DNA of 64,000 nt from NCBI RefSeq assembly GCF_014191255.1, contig NZ_JACHWH010000001.1, positions 124,001 through 188,000 of the forward strand, read 5' to 3'. Below, piece by piece: positions 16,039-24,643 of the stretch (within the stretch, counting starts at the first letter, position 1; each line of letters opens with the position of its first letter). This stretch comes from Amycolatopsis bartoniae (GTDB lineage: Bacteria; Actinomycetota; Actinomycetes; Mycobacteriales; Pseudonocardiaceae). The translations under genes were made by a program, and so were the position numbers. The notes beneath the pieces are model-generated. The model was not told the DNA's origin and did no database searches. It worked only from the letters and a program-made list of their open reading frames with translations.

Positions 16039-16143
16039 ATGACGCCGCACGAAGACCCGCGACGCTGGCAACCCCCCGCGTGGCGACGAGCCGCGCGACA
16101 CTGGTGGACACGCTTCTACCGCGCCTGGCGACCCATCCCGTAG
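16039..16143 (+). pseudogene. Duplicated C-terminal fragment of the zinc-ribbon gene
   Basis: A 34-codon frame begins with ATG at 16039 and repeats the parent's tail (MTPHEDPRRWQPPAWRRAARHWW...) with two substitutions. It lacks both Cys pairs. There is no convincing Shine-Dalgarno. It overlaps the end of the convergent AhpD-like gene. It is most simply a duplication remnant rather than a gene. Confidence 0.6.
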
Positions 16144-16164
16144 AACTCCGGATTCGGGCGCAGC
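16042..16164. repeat. Direct repeat, copy 2 (123 bp)
   Basis: Second copy of 15881-16003. This copy contains the true 3' end of the AhpD-like gene on the minus strand. Confidence 0.95.
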
Positions 16165-16682
16165 GCGGTGAGGTGCGCGAGTCGGTTCGACATCGCGAAC
16201 AGCGCCGTGATCGCGCCGACGTCCCAGATCTCGTCCTCGGTCAGGCCCGCTTCGCGTGCGGCCGCGAGGTGGTCCTCGCCGAACAGGTGCGAGTCGCGCG
16301 CCAGCGCGAGAGCGAGGTCGACGATCGCCCGCCCCCGCGCGTCCAGCTCCACCTGCCACGGGTTGGCCGCCACCCCGTCCGCCAGCTGCGGGTCCTTCGC
16401 CCTGATCCGCAGGATCGCCCCGTGCGCCACCACGCAGTACGTGCAGTGGTTCGCACCCGAGGTGGCGACGACGACCAGCTCCCGCTCCGCCTTGGACAGT
16501 CCTTCGGGCCGGTCCATCAGCGCGTCGTGGTAGTCGAGGAACGCGCGCAGCTCCGCCGGGCGGTGACCGAGCGCACGGAAGATGTTCGGCACGAACCCCG
16601 ACTTCTCCGCGATCGCCCCGACGCGCTCGCGCAGGTCGTCCGGCAGGTCTTCCGGCTCTACAACGGGAAAGCGGCTCACCAC
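16116..16682 (-). CDS. AhpD-like / carboxymuconolactone-decarboxylase-fold peroxidase-related protein
   Basis: A 188-residue protein of the peroxidase-related AhpD-like group. The catalytic segment 'ERELVVVATSGANHCTYCVVAHGAIL' (about 67-92) supplies the proton-relay Glu, the C-x2-C pair and His. Members reduce peroxides or partner thiols. GTG at 16682 lies just after the symporter stop on the same strand, so the gene ends the DUF3311-symporter operon. The last 15 codons are duplicated at about 15955-16000 as an orphan fragment. Confidence 0.85.
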   Translation of the reverse strand: MVSRFPVVEPEDLPDDLRERVGAIAEKSGFVPNIFRALGHRPAELRAFLDYHDALMDRPEGLSKAERELVVVATSGANHCTYCVVAHGAILRIRAKDPQLADGVAANPWQVELDARGRAIVDLALALARDSHLFGEDHLAAAREAGLTEDEIWDVGAITALFAMSNRLAHLTALRPNPEFYGMGRQAR

Positions 16683-16683
16683 G

Positions 16684-18348
16684 TCAGTGCACCCCGATCG
16701 CTCGAAGGTCCTTGTCGTGCTCGTCGGCGTGGTAGTCGGTGCCCTCGGTGTCGTCGGTGCCGTTGAAGATCTTCAACTGCCGCGCGATCACCGTGCCGAT
16801 CACCGCCACCACGAGGTTCGCCACCAGCGCCACGAAACCCGGGTAGATCTGCGTCGCGATGCCCGAGAACGGGTGCCAGCCGAAGATCGACAGGTTGCCC
16901 AGCGGCATCGCCGAACCACCGAAGTGCGCCTTGCCGTTGCTGGGGTTCGGGATGTTGTAGAGCATGATCAGGCCCCAGCCCATGCCGACGACCCAGCCCG
17001 CGATGAGCCCCCACCGGTGCAGCCAGCGCGTGTACAGCGCGATGGCCACGGCGGGCAGCGTCTGCAGGATCAGTACACCGCCGATCAGTTGCAGGTCGAT
17101 GGAGAACTGCGGGTCGATGAACAGGATGAACGCGACCGCGCCGAACTTCACCACCAGCGACGCGAGCTTCGCCTGGGTCGCCTCCTGCTTCGGCGTCGCG
17201 TCCCGCTTCAGGTACTCCTTGTAGATGTTGCGGGTCCACAGGTTCGCCGCCGCGATCGACATGATCGCCGCAGGCACCAGCGCGCCGATCCCGATCGCGG
17301 CGAACGCGATGCCCGCGAACCAGGACGGGAACTGCAGGTCGAACAGCACCGGGATGACGGTGTTCGAGTCCGCGTTGCCGGTGGCGGCGTTGGTGATCGG
17401 CTTGACGCCCGCCGCGATGGCCACGTAACCCAGCAGCGCCAGCAGGCCCAGCAGGAACGAGTACGCGGGCAACGCCATCATGTTCCGCTTGATCACACTG
17501 CGCCCGCGCGAGGCCAGCACGCCGGTGAGCGAGTGCGGGTAGAGGAACAACGCGAGCGCCGAGCCCAGCGCCAGGGTGATGTACTGCAGCTGGTTGGTGC
17601 CGGTCAGCAGGACCGACCCGGCGGGCTTGCCCGTCTTCGGGTTGGGCTGCGACAGCTTCGCCGCCGAGACGTCGATGATGTGCGACCAGCCGCCGAGCTT
17701 CGCGGGCAGGTAGAACACCGCCACCAGGATCACCACGTAGATCAGGCCGTCCTTGACGAACGCGATCAGCGCGGGCGCCCGCAGGCCGGACTGGTAGGTG
17801 TAGAGCGCGAGGATGATGAACGCGATCAGCAGCGGCAGGTGCCCGACGATGCCGGAGCCGTTGAGGCCCATCGTGCGCAACACCGCTTCGAGGCCCACCA
17901 GCTGCAGCGCGATGTACGGCATCGTCGCGACGATGCCGGTGATCGCGATCAGCAGCGCGAGCGTCGGCGAGCCGTACCGGCCGCGCACGAAGTCCGCCGG
18001 GGTCACGTAGCCGCGGGAGCGGGACACCGACCACATCCGCAGCGCGGGCAGGAAGACGATCGGGTACAGCACCACCGTGTACGGCAGGGCGTAGAAGCCC
18101 AGCGCTCCGGCACCGAAGACCAGCGCGGGCACGGCGACGAACGTGTACGCGGTGTAGAGGTCACCGCCGACGAGGAACCACGTGATCCAGCCGCCGAACT
18201 TGCGGCCACCGAGGCCCCACTCGTCGAGGTGGTCGAGCGACGCCGCCGCCTTCCAGCGCGCCGCCAGGAACCCGAGGACGGTCACGAGCAGGAACAGCAC
18301 CACGAAGATGCTCAGTTCCGTCCACTGCAGTCCACTGCCCGGAGTCAT
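16684..18348 (-). CDS. Sodium:solute symporter (SSS family)
   Basis: A 554-residue integral membrane protein with about 13 transmembrane helices. 'YTAYTFVAVPALVFGAGALGFYALPYT' and 'RSRGYVTPADFVRGRYGS' are typical of the monocarboxylate/acetate-like SSS subgroup (MctP/ActP relatives). The last 25 residues are hydrophilic and acidic/basic mixed. ATG at 18348 overlaps the stop of the DUF3311 gene (ATGA) and has GGGGAGC upstream, so the two are translationally coupled. DUF3311 small proteins are regular partners of these symporters. The transported solute is probably a carboxylate. Confidence 0.88.
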   Translation of the reverse strand: MTPGSGLQWTELSIFVVLFLLVTVLGFLAARWKAAASLDHLDEWGLGGRKFGGWITWFLVGGDLYTAYTFVAVPALVFGAGALGFYALPYTVVLYPIVFLPALRMWSVSRSRGYVTPADFVRGRYGSPTLALLIAITGIVATMPYIALQLVGLEAVLRTMGLNGSGIVGHLPLLIAFIILALYTYQSGLRAPALIAFVKDGLIYVVILVAVFYLPAKLGGWSHIIDVSAAKLSQPNPKTGKPAGSVLLTGTNQLQYITLALGSALALFLYPHSLTGVLASRGRSVIKRNMMALPAYSFLLGLLALLGYVAIAAGVKPITNAATGNADSNTVIPVLFDLQFPSWFAGIAFAAIGIGALVPAAIMSIAAANLWTRNIYKEYLKRDATPKQEATQAKLASLVVKFGAVAFILFIDPQFSIDLQLIGGVLILQTLPAVAIALYTRWLHRWGLIAGWVVGMGWGLIMLYNIPNPSNGKAHFGGSAMPLGNLSIFGWHPFSGIATQIYPGFVALVANLVVAVIGTVIARQLKIFNGTDDTEGTDYHADEHDKDLRAIGVH

Positions 18349-18623
18349 CGCTGCTCCCCCTCGTCCAGCTCTTCCGCGGCGAGCCGGTCCGGCTTGCCCT
18401 TCACGACGGGCGCGCCCTTGGTCATCACGTACACCACGGCCACCGACGCGACCCCGATGATCACGAAGAGGAACTGGAACCAGTAGAAGAACGGCAAGCC
18501 CAGCAACCTCGGCTTGTCGAAGTTGAACCACGGGGTGACCAACATCAACAGGGGGATCAACAGGAACAGGTTCCAGGGGCTCACCTGTAGCCCTGTGACC
18601 TTCCCGGCCGCTTTGCCAGACAT
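18345..18623 (-). CDS. DUF3311 small membrane protein, symporter partner
   Basis: A 92-residue protein with two transmembrane helices: 'WNLFLLIPLLMLVTPWFNFDKPRLLGLPFFYWFQFLFVIIGVAS'. This is the DUF3311 pattern. ATG at 18623 is chosen because it leaves a short Lys-rich N-terminus; a weak AGGTC precedes it. Its stop overlaps the start of the symporter gene, as in many actinobacterial operons, so it is likely a small subunit or assembly partner. Confidence 0.8.
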   Translation of the reverse strand: MSGKAAGKVTGLQVSPWNLFLLIPLLMLVTPWFNFDKPRLLGLPFFYWFQFLFVIIGVASVAVVYVMTKGAPVVKGKPDRLAAEELDEGEQR

Positions 18624-18734
18624 CGGACCTCGCTTGAGAGTTCGGACAGCCGTCAGCACCTTAAGTCCTGCGAGCAGCAAGGTCACGACCGCCCGAGGTA
18701 TCGATTCGGGCAGGAAACGCCCGACTAAGGCAGG

Positions 18735-18763
18735 TTGCCCGGATCCTGCCCGCCCGATAGGAA
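18735..18763 (+). promoter_or_regulatory. Possible promoter of the secreted hydrolase
   Basis: TTGCCC (18735-18740), a 17-bp spacer and TAGGAA (18758-18763). A 6-bp inverted repeat TCGGGC/GCCCGA (18706-18724) lies just upstream of it. Confidence 0.35.
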
Positions 18764-18792
18764 GGTGCGACTGCTGAACCGAAGGGGCGAGC

Positions 18793-20391
18793 ATGAAGTC
18801 AATGCGCTACGCGGTGGTGATCCCGGCACTGGCCGGCGCCCTGCTGGCGGGCAGCACGGTGGCCTCGGCCGCCACCGTCGCGCCGTTGAACTCGACCGGG
18901 ATTCCCGGCAAGTACGCGAACCAGGTGCTCGGCTGGCACACCTGCTCCACCGACGAGCTGTCGGGGCAGGTGCCGCCCGCGGGTGCGGAGGGCATCGAGT
19001 GCGCCACCTACCAGACCCCGCGTGACTGGTACCACGCGAACGCGAACGTCGACCTGACCATCGCCGTCAGCCGCCTGAAGGCGACCGGGAACGCGACGGC
19101 GAGCGTGCTGGTCAACCCCGGCGGACCGGGGGCGCCGGGCCGCATCTTCCCGTCCCGGCTGCGCAACCAGCCGAAGCTGCGCGAGCACCAGGAGATCGTC
19201 GGCTTCGACGTCCGCGGCACCGGCAAGAGCACCAACATCACGTGCGGTGGTGCGATCGGCACCGGCAGCAACCTCGACCCGCGTGACCGCAGCCGCTCCA
19301 ACCTCAACCTGATCCTCGACGCGACGAAGTACGCGGCGGACTCGTGCCAGGTGAAGTCGGGCGACCTCGGGCCGTACATCACCACCGACCAGACGGTGCA
19401 CGACCTCGACCTGCTGCGCGTGCTGCTGGGCAGGCAGAAGGTCAACTGGGTCGGGTACTCGGCGGGCACGTGGCTGGGCGCGCACTACGCGCAGGAGTTC
19501 CCGAACCGCGCCGAGCACTTCGTGCTGGACTCGAACACCGAGTTCACCACCACGTGGCAGAAGTCGTTCGACTGGCAGCCGCTGGGCTTCGAGCGCCGCT
19601 GGCGGGAGGACTTCCTGCCGTGGCTGGCGAAGTACGACAGCGTCTACCACTTCGGCACCACCGGTGAGGCCGCGCGGCAGACCTACGAGCAGGTGCGCGC
19701 CGCGCTGGCGAAGCAGCCGGTGGACGTCGACGGCGCGCCGCTGTCGGCCAACGAGCTGGACTCGTTCATCGCGTCGGAGCTGTACAACAAGAAGTCGTTC
19801 CCGGCGCTGGCCGACTACCTCGTGAACGTCCGGACGCTGACCCAGGCCGCGCCCGCCGACCAGCAGGTGCGGGCCAAGCGCGAGGTCGAGGCTGAGCACG
19901 CCGACGAGACGGCGCTCGGCCCGCAGCCGCTGGTCGTGCCGAGCGACTACGACGACGCGTACGACGCCAGCTTCTGGACGATCCCGTGCAACGAGGGGCC
20001 GTGGTTCGGCACCACGCAGTCCGCCATCCACCAGTCGGACCAGCTGGGGCCGAAGTACCCGCTGCTGGGCTGGGGCTGGTTCATCCAGCCGTGCCTGTTC
20101 TGGAAGCACCAGCCGGTGCCGTTGCCCGTGCTCAACGGGCGGGGCGTGGCGCCGGTGCTGATGGTGCAGTCGACGCACGACCCGGCGACGCCGTACGAGG
20201 GGGCGCTGCGGGCGCACCAGGCGTTCCAGGGCTCGCGGATGATCACCGTGACCGGCGAGGGCGACCACGGCATCTACGCCGGCGGGAACGCGGCGGTGGA
20301 CAAGGTTGTGGAGGACTACCTCGTCGACGGCATCGTGCCGAAGGACCAGACGCTGCCGGGCATGCCGCTGCCGGTGCCGCCGGGCGCGTGA
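18793..20391 (+). CDS. Secreted alpha/beta hydrolase (tripeptidyl-aminopeptidase-like, S33)
   Basis: A 532-residue exported protein with a signal peptide cleaved near residues 24-26 (VASA). The alpha/beta hydrolase core has 'LVNPGGPGAPG' as oxyanion region, nucleophile Ser in 'VGYSAGTWLG' at about residue 222, and a C-terminal TAP-like domain with the Asp ('STHDPATPYEGALRA') and His ('EGDHGIYAGG') of the triad. This is the family of Streptomyces secreted tripeptidyl aminopeptidases (SlpD/E). It probably acts on peptides outside the cell. It is divergent from the DUF3311-symporter operon. Confidence 0.9.
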   Translation: MKSMRYAVVIPALAGALLAGSTVASAATVAPLNSTGIPGKYANQVLGWHTCSTDELSGQVPPAGAEGIECATYQTPRDWYHANANVDLTIAVSRLKATGNATASVLVNPGGPGAPGRIFPSRLRNQPKLREHQEIVGFDVRGTGKSTNITCGGAIGTGSNLDPRDRSRSNLNLILDATKYAADSCQVKSGDLGPYITTDQTVHDLDLLRVLLGRQKVNWVGYSAGTWLGAHYAQEFPNRAEHFVLDSNTEFTTTWQKSFDWQPLGFERRWREDFLPWLAKYDSVYHFGTTGEAARQTYEQVRAALAKQPVDVDGAPLSANELDSFIASELYNKKSFPALADYLVNVRTLTQAAPADQQVRAKREVEAEHADETALGPQPLVVPSDYDDAYDASFWTIPCNEGPWFGTTQSAIHQSDQLGPKYPLLGWGWFIQPCLFWKHQPVPLPVLNGRGVAPVLMVQSTHDPATPYEGALRAHQAFQGSRMITVTGEGDHGIYAGGNAAVDKVVEDYLVDGIVPKDQTLPGMPLPVPPGA

Positions 20392-20420
20392 ACGGCGGAT
20401 TTTCTCGATGAAGCCAGTGC

Positions 20421-20458
20421 TCCACAACCTGTGCACAGAGTTGTCCACAGGTTGTGGA
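20421..20458. promoter_or_regulatory. 13-bp inverted repeat containing a DnaA-box-like TTGTCCACA
   Basis: TCCACAACCTGTG (20421-20433) and CACAGGTTGTGGA (20446-20458) are perfect complements with a 12-nt loop. The loop edge holds TTGTCCACA (20441-20449), identical to the high-GC actinobacterial DnaA-box consensus. It lies between the hydrolase stop and the XRE gene, so terminator, XRE operator or DnaA site are all possible. Confidence 0.6.
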
Positions 20459-20482
20459 GTATTTGGCGGATAGACTGTGGAC

Positions 20483-20725
20483 ATGGTGCGTGTGCCGCTG
20501 ACCGAAGCCGAACGTGCCCGCGGTGAGCGGCTCGGCGCCGTCCTGCGGGAAGCGCGGGGCTCCCGCAGCATGGTTGAGGTGGCCGCGGAGGCCGGAATCT
20601 CGGTGGAAACGCTGCGCAAGATCGAGACGGGCCGCATCCCGACCCCGGCGTTCTTCACGGTGGTAGCGGTCGCCGACGCGGTCGGCCTGCCGCTGGAAGC
20701 CCTCCGCGGCGCGGTACCCGCTTAG
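20483..20725 (+). CDS. Small XRE-family helix-turn-helix regulator
   Basis: An 80-residue protein that is almost only an HTH_3/XRE domain: 'RLGAVLREARGSRSMVEVAAEAGISVETLRKIETGRIPTPAFFTVVAVADAVGL'. ATG at 20483 is chosen because TAGACT (20471-20476) ends 6 nt before it, indicating a leaderless mRNA. The inverted repeat just upstream may be its operator. No toxin gene is adjacent, so it is not an obvious antitoxin. Confidence 0.82.
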   Translation: MVRVPLTEAERARGERLGAVLREARGSRSMVEVAAEAGISVETLRKIETGRIPTPAFFTVVAVADAVGLPLEALRGAVPA

Positions 20726-20792
20726 CGCGCTGTCGTCCGCGCGGGTCACCGCAGCGTTGGCTGTCCGCGGTCACCGGCTTCCTCGGCGAGTC

Positions 20793-21620
20793 CTAGCTCA
20801 GGTACTCGATCACCGACGCGAAGGCGTCCATGCTCGGTTCCAGCACCGTCACGTACGAAAGTCCCAGCTTCTCCCGGTGCTCGCTGAGCTGCTGCGCGAT
20901 CTGCGCCGGCGTGCCCACCAGCAGGGTGGGGATCTCGCCCAGCTCGTCGGGGCTCAGTTCGGGCGCGTAGGGCGCCGCCTGTTCCAGCACCGAGCGGCGG
21001 TCCTCCGTCAACACGACCCGCTGCACCAGGACGTTGAACTCCGCTTCCCGCTCACCCAGCGCGGCCCGCACGAACTCCACCCGTTCGCCGAACTTCGCCA
21101 GACCCGCCAGGGTGGTGAGCCTGCCGTCCCGGTGACTCGCCGTGCCGGTGAAGCCGACGATCGAGGCGCGGCGGGCCGCGAGGGTCAGCATCCGGTCACC
21201 CCAGCCGCCGACGAGCACCGGCAGACCATCCGTGTCGAGCTCGGCCAGGGTGCGCTCCAGGTGGTCGATCCGCTCGCCCGGGCTCGGCCACGGCAGTCCG
21301 GCGCGGTCGAACTCCTCCTTCGCGTACCCCGTGCCCACACCCAGTTCGAGCCGGTTGCCGATCAGCGCCCGCGCGGTCGAGACCTGGCGGGCCAGCAACG
21401 CCGGCGGGTAGAACCCCGCGTTCAGCACGTACGGGCACAGCCGCGGCCGCTCGGTGTACTCGGCGGCGAGCAGCAGCGAGGGGAAGGGATCCGGCATGTC
21501 CAGATGGTCGGGGACGCACAGGACGTCGTAGCCGAGGTCCTCGGCGGTGCGGCACTTGTCGATCCACTCGGCCCGCGAGGCCGAAACGGTCAGGTTCACT
21601 CCGAAGCGGAAGTCGCCCAC
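20793..21620 (-). CDS. LLM-class F420-dependent oxidoreductase
   Basis: A 275-residue luciferase-like TIM barrel. 'FRFGVNLTVSASRAEWIDKCRTAEDLGYDVLCVPDHL' and 'RLELGVGTGYAKEEFDRAGLPWPSPGERIDHLERTL' are typical of the actinobacterial F420-dependent subgroup. The substrate is unknown. The start is GTG at 21620, with TAGGGT (21629-21634, minus strand) ending 8 nt before it. It follows pckG on the same strand but is separated from it by a strong terminator, so it has its own promoter. Confidence 0.88.
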   Translation of the reverse strand: MGDFRFGVNLTVSASRAEWIDKCRTAEDLGYDVLCVPDHLDMPDPFPSLLLAAEYTERPRLCPYVLNAGFYPPALLARQVSTARALIGNRLELGVGTGYAKEEFDRAGLPWPSPGERIDHLERTLAELDTDGLPVLVGGWGDRMLTLAARRASIVGFTGTASHRDGRLTTLAGLAKFGERVEFVRAALGEREAEFNVLVQRVVLTEDRRSVLEQAAPYAPELSPDELGEIPTLLVGTPAQIAQQLSEHREKLGLSYVTVLEPSMDAFASVIEYLS

Positions 21621-21644
21621 ACCCGCAGACCCTAGCGTGAAAAC

Positions 21645-21680
21645 AGCCGGTTCTTCCCCCGGTCGGGGGAAAAACCGGCT
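21645..21680 (-). terminator. Rho-independent terminator of pckG
   Basis: AGCCGGTT (21645-21652) pairs with AACCGGCT (21673-21680), and an inner TTCCCCC/GGGGGAA stem closes a 4-nt loop. On the minus strand the hairpin is followed by GTTTTC. Confidence 0.85.
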
Positions 21681-21694
21681 GCTTTCCGCATACC

Positions 21695-23518
21695 TCAGCC
21701 GAGCCGCTGCTTGAGCAACTCCAGCTCATCCCGCAGGTTGGACGGGACCCTGTCGCCGATCTTCGCGAACCACTCCTCGATCAGCGGAATCTCCTCGCGC
21801 CACTCCTCGGGCTTCACGTCCAGCGCCGCCTGGATGTCCTCCAGCGGCTCCTTCAGCCCGTCGGTGTCGAGGTCCTCGGCGCGCGGCACGAAACCGATCG
21901 GCGTCTCGACCGCATTGGCCTTGCCCTCGATGCGCTCCACGACCCACTTCAGCACGCGCGAGTTCTCGCCGAAGCCCGGCCACAGGAACCGCTTGTCGTC
22001 GCCGCGGCGGAACCAGTTGACGTAGAAGATCTTCGGCAGCTTCATGCCGTCGGCCGCCTTGCCCAGCTCGATCCAGTGCTTGAAGTAGTCACCGGCGTGG
22101 TAGCCGAGGAACGGCAGCATCGCCATCGGGTCGCGGCGCACCTCGCCGACCTTGCCCGCCGCGGCCGCGGTCTTCTCCGACGACATCGTGGCGCCCATGA
22201 ACACGCCGTGCTGCCAGTCGCGCGCCTCGTTCACCAGCGGCACCGTGGTGGCGCGACGACCGCCGAACAGGATCGCCGAGATCGGCACGCCCTTCGGGTC
22301 GTCCCACTCCGGCGCGAGGATCGGGCACTGTGACATCGGGGTGCAGTAGCGCGAGTTCGGGTGCGCCGCCTTCTCCTCCGACTCCGGCGTCCAGTCCTGC
22401 TTCTTCCACGACGTCAGGTGCTCGGGCTTGGAGTCCATGCCCTCCCACCACACGTCACCGTCGTCGGTCAGCGCCACGTTCGTGAAGACCGTGTTGCCCT
22501 GCTCGATGGTGCGCATGGCGTTCGGGTTGGTGTGCCAGTCGGTGCCCGGCGCGACGCCGAAGAAACCGAACTCCGGGTTCACCGCGTACAGCCTGCCGTC
22601 CTCGCCGAACCGCATCCACGCGATGTCGTCGCCGAGGGTTTCCGCGCGCCAGCCCGGGATCGTCGGCTGCAGCATCGCCAGGTTCGTCTTGCCGCACGCG
22701 CTGGGGAACGCCGCGGCGATGTAGTACGCCTTGTCCTCCGGCGAGATCAGCTTGAGGATCAGCATGTGCTCGGCCAGCCAGCCCTCGTCGCGGGCGATCA
22801 CCGAGCCGATGCGCAGCGAGTAGCACTTCTTGCCCAGCAAGGAGTTTCCGCCGTAGCCCGAGCCGTAGCTCCAGATCTCGCGGGTCTCCGGGAAGTGCGA
22901 GATGTACTTGGTGTCGTTGCAGGGCCAGGGCACGTCCTGCTCGCCCGGCTCCAGCGGCTTGCCGACCGAGTGCAGCGCGGGCACGAACTCGCGCTCGGTG
23001 CCGTCCTCGGTGACGAACCGGTCCAGCGCGGACTTGCCCATGCGGGTCATCACGCGCATCGAAGCGACGACGTAGGCGAAGTCGGTGATCTCGATGCCGA
23101 GCTTCGGGTCGTCCGCGTCGAGCGGGCCCATGCAGAACGGGATGACGTACATCGTCCGACCGCGCATGCACCCGCGGTACAGCTCGGTCATCGTCGCCCG
23201 CATCTCGTCGGGGTGCGTCCAGTTGTTGGTCGGCCCGGCGTCCTCCTCGCGCTCGGAGCAGATGAACGTCCGCTCCTCGACGCGCGCGACGTCGCTCGGG
23301 TCCGACGCGGCCCAGAACGAGTTCGGCTTGGCCTCCAGTGGAACGAAGGTGCCGGCCGCCACGAGTTCGGAATTGATCCGCGCGGCCTCTTCCTCGGAGC
23401 CGTCACACCACACCACTCGGTCAGGAGTGGTGAGCTCGGCGACTTCCCGCACCCACGCGAGCACACGGCTGTGTGAGGTCGGCGCCTTGTCCAGTCCCGG
23501 GATGGCTACTGCAGTCAT
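21695..23518 (-). CDS. pckG: Phosphoenolpyruvate carboxykinase (GTP)
   Basis: A 607-residue enzyme, the usual length for GTP-dependent PEPCK. The P-loop '[13 protein letters not shown]' with the hyper-reactive Cys is at about residue 270; '[31 protein letters not shown]' provides the kinase-2/metal region, and '[25 protein letters not shown]' the C-terminal nucleotide-binding part. It interconverts oxaloacetate and phosphoenolpyruvate at the gluconeogenesis/anaplerosis node. ATG at 23518 has GGAGAAGGA upstream. It sits in a long 5' region with a hairpin (23610-23632). Confidence 0.97.
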   Translation of the reverse strand: MTAVAIPGLDKAPTSHSRVLAWVREVAELTTPDRVVWCDGSEEEAARINSELVAAGTFVPLEAKPNSFWAASDPSDVARVEERTFICSEREEDAGPTNNWTHPDEMRATMTELYRGCMRGRTMYVIPFCMGPLDADDPKLGIEITDFAYVVASMRVMTRMGKSALDRFVTEDGTEREFVPALHSVGKPLEPGEQDVPWPCNDTKYISHFPETREIWSYGSGYGGNSLLGKKCYSLRIGSVIARDEGWLAEHMLILKLISPEDKAYYIAAAFPSACGKTNLAMLQPTIPGWRAETLGDDIAWMRFGEDGRLYAVNPEFGFFGVAPGTDWHTNPNAMRTIEQGNTVFTNVALTDDGDVWWEGMDSKPEHLTSWKKQDWTPESEEKAAHPNSRYCTPMSQCPILAPEWDDPKGVPISAILFGGRRATTVPLVNEARDWQHGVFMGATMSSEKTAAAAGKVGEVRRDPMAMLPFLGYHAGDYFKHWIELGKAADGMKLPKIFYVNWFRRGDDKRFLWPGFGENSRVLKWVVERIEGKANAVETPIGFVPRAEDLDTDGLKEPLEDIQAALDVKPEEWREEIPLIEEWFAKIGDRVPSNLRDELELLKQRLG

Positions 23519-23609
23519 TCCTTCTCCTGACTTCGACGGGAGGAGCCCGCGACCGGACCCGACTGGATGTCCTGACGCGGGCTCCATCGCCGGCGACCGA
23601 ATGGCTTCA

Positions 23610-23632
23610 CACACCGGCTGGCGACCGGTGTG
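23610..23632. promoter_or_regulatory. Inverted repeat in the region upstream of pckG
   Basis: CACACCGG (23610-23617) and CCGGTGTG (23625-23632), 7-nt loop, lie 92 bp before the pckG start. The 348-bp gap from 23519 to 23866 also holds GAATCGATTC at 23720-23729 and the terminator of the next gene, but no gene that can be supported. Confidence 0.4.
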
Positions 23633-23816
23633 CTGGAAATTGGGATTCCTTGAGAGTAGCCAAGGCGTGGCCCCGTAACCGAGCCCTGAGCTGTCGGTTC
23701 TCTCACAAGAACGATCAGGGAATCGATTCAGATATCGCTGAACCGGCCTAGCCGAGAAATTTTTCCCGCGTCGCCGTGATCTACCCGATACCTGACTTCC
23801 AGGCGGCACACAGCAA

Positions 23817-23848
23817 AAGACCGGCTTTCCGTGTGGAAAGCCGGTCTT
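23817..23848 (-). terminator. Rho-independent terminator of the Asp-rich protein gene
   Basis: A 14-bp perfect stem (23817-23830 with 23835-23848) with a GTGT loop. On the minus strand it is followed by TTGCTG after a run of four T that begins in the stem. Confidence 0.85.
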
Positions 23849-23866
23849 GCCCGGATCGGGAACCCG

Positions 23867-24544
23867 TCAGTTCTGCGAGATCCACTGCCCCGTGCCGGAG
23901 TCGATGCGCGCGACCCCTTCCACGGTGTCGCGTCCCGGGGCACCCCACAGCGCGTCGCTGTCCGCGCGGACCCCGCTGCCCGCGGTCTCGGTCCACTCGC
24001 CGTGGCCGGTGTGCTCGTAGGTGTGCGACTCGCCCTCGGGCGTGATGATCGTCTGCACGTCGGCGCTGCCGTCACCGTCGGTGTCGGTGAACAGGCGCGT
24101 GTTGCCGTCGGCGTCGGTGACGACCGCCGTGTCGGCCGTGCCGTCGTTGTCGCTGTCGACGGTGGCGTGGCCGAGGTCGACCGTGCCGTCCGCCAGGTCG
24201 GCGGTGAGGTCGCCCTGGTGACCCGCGTCGCTGCCGGCATCCGTGGTGCCCGGCTCGCCGGAGGCCACCCACTCGCCGGTCGCGGAGTCGAAGCGCGCCG
24301 CCTCGACGACGTTGCCCTCGGTGTCGGTGTGCAGGTACTCGTCGGCCTGCCCGTCGCCGTCGGAGTCGACGTACGCCGTCATCGTGCCGTCCTCGTTGTC
24401 CAGCCGGACGGCGTCGTCGTGCCCGTCGTGGTCGATGTCGAAGTTCTCCTCGGCGCTGTACGTCTGGCCCTCGACGGAGATTTCCAGCTCGCCGTCGTGC
24501 CCGGTGTCGGTCGCCTCAGCGCCACCAGTCTCGTCGATCCACAC
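23867..24544 (-). CDS. Asp-rich DUF6802-like protein
   Basis: A 225-residue, very acidic protein with repeated 'DxDGxGxADE'-like segments ('VDSDGDGQADEYLHTDTEGNVVEAARFDSATGEWV', 'VDSDNDGTADTAVVTDADGNTRLFTDTDGDGSADVQTII'). The repeats resemble calcium-binding Asp/Gly loops but lack the helices of EF-hands. The protein appears to be two copies of a unit of about 100 residues ending in 'FDSATGEWV'/'IDSGTGQWI'. No signal peptide is visible. GTG at 24544 is preferred for its GGGAGAAG upstream; an ATG-less start at 24595 would add 17 residues. Function is unknown. Confidence 0.7.
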   Translation of the reverse strand: MWIDETGGAEATDTGHDGELEISVEGQTYSAEENFDIDHDGHDDAVRLDNEDGTMTAYVDSDGDGQADEYLHTDTEGNVVEAARFDSATGEWVASGEPGTTDAGSDAGHQGDLTADLADGTVDLGHATVDSDNDGTADTAVVTDADGNTRLFTDTDGDGSADVQTIITPEGESHTYEHTGHGEWTETAGSGVRADSDALWGAPGRDTVEGVARIDSGTGQWISQN

Positions 24545-24643
24545 GGCCCGCTTCTCCCTGCTCTCCGAGGTAGTGATCTCAGACCTTCGACTCACCGTAG
24601 GCCGCTTCGGTTCCCCGGCACAACCGGCCGTCCCCGATCGGCA

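Noticed and set aside
16039-16143. A genuine 34-residue gene
   Set aside because: It lacks the Cys ligands and ribosome site of its parent and lies wholly in a duplicated segment.
23867-24544. EF-hand calcium-binding protein
   Set aside because: Asp-rich loops are present but flanking helices of EF-hands are not, and spacing is irregular.
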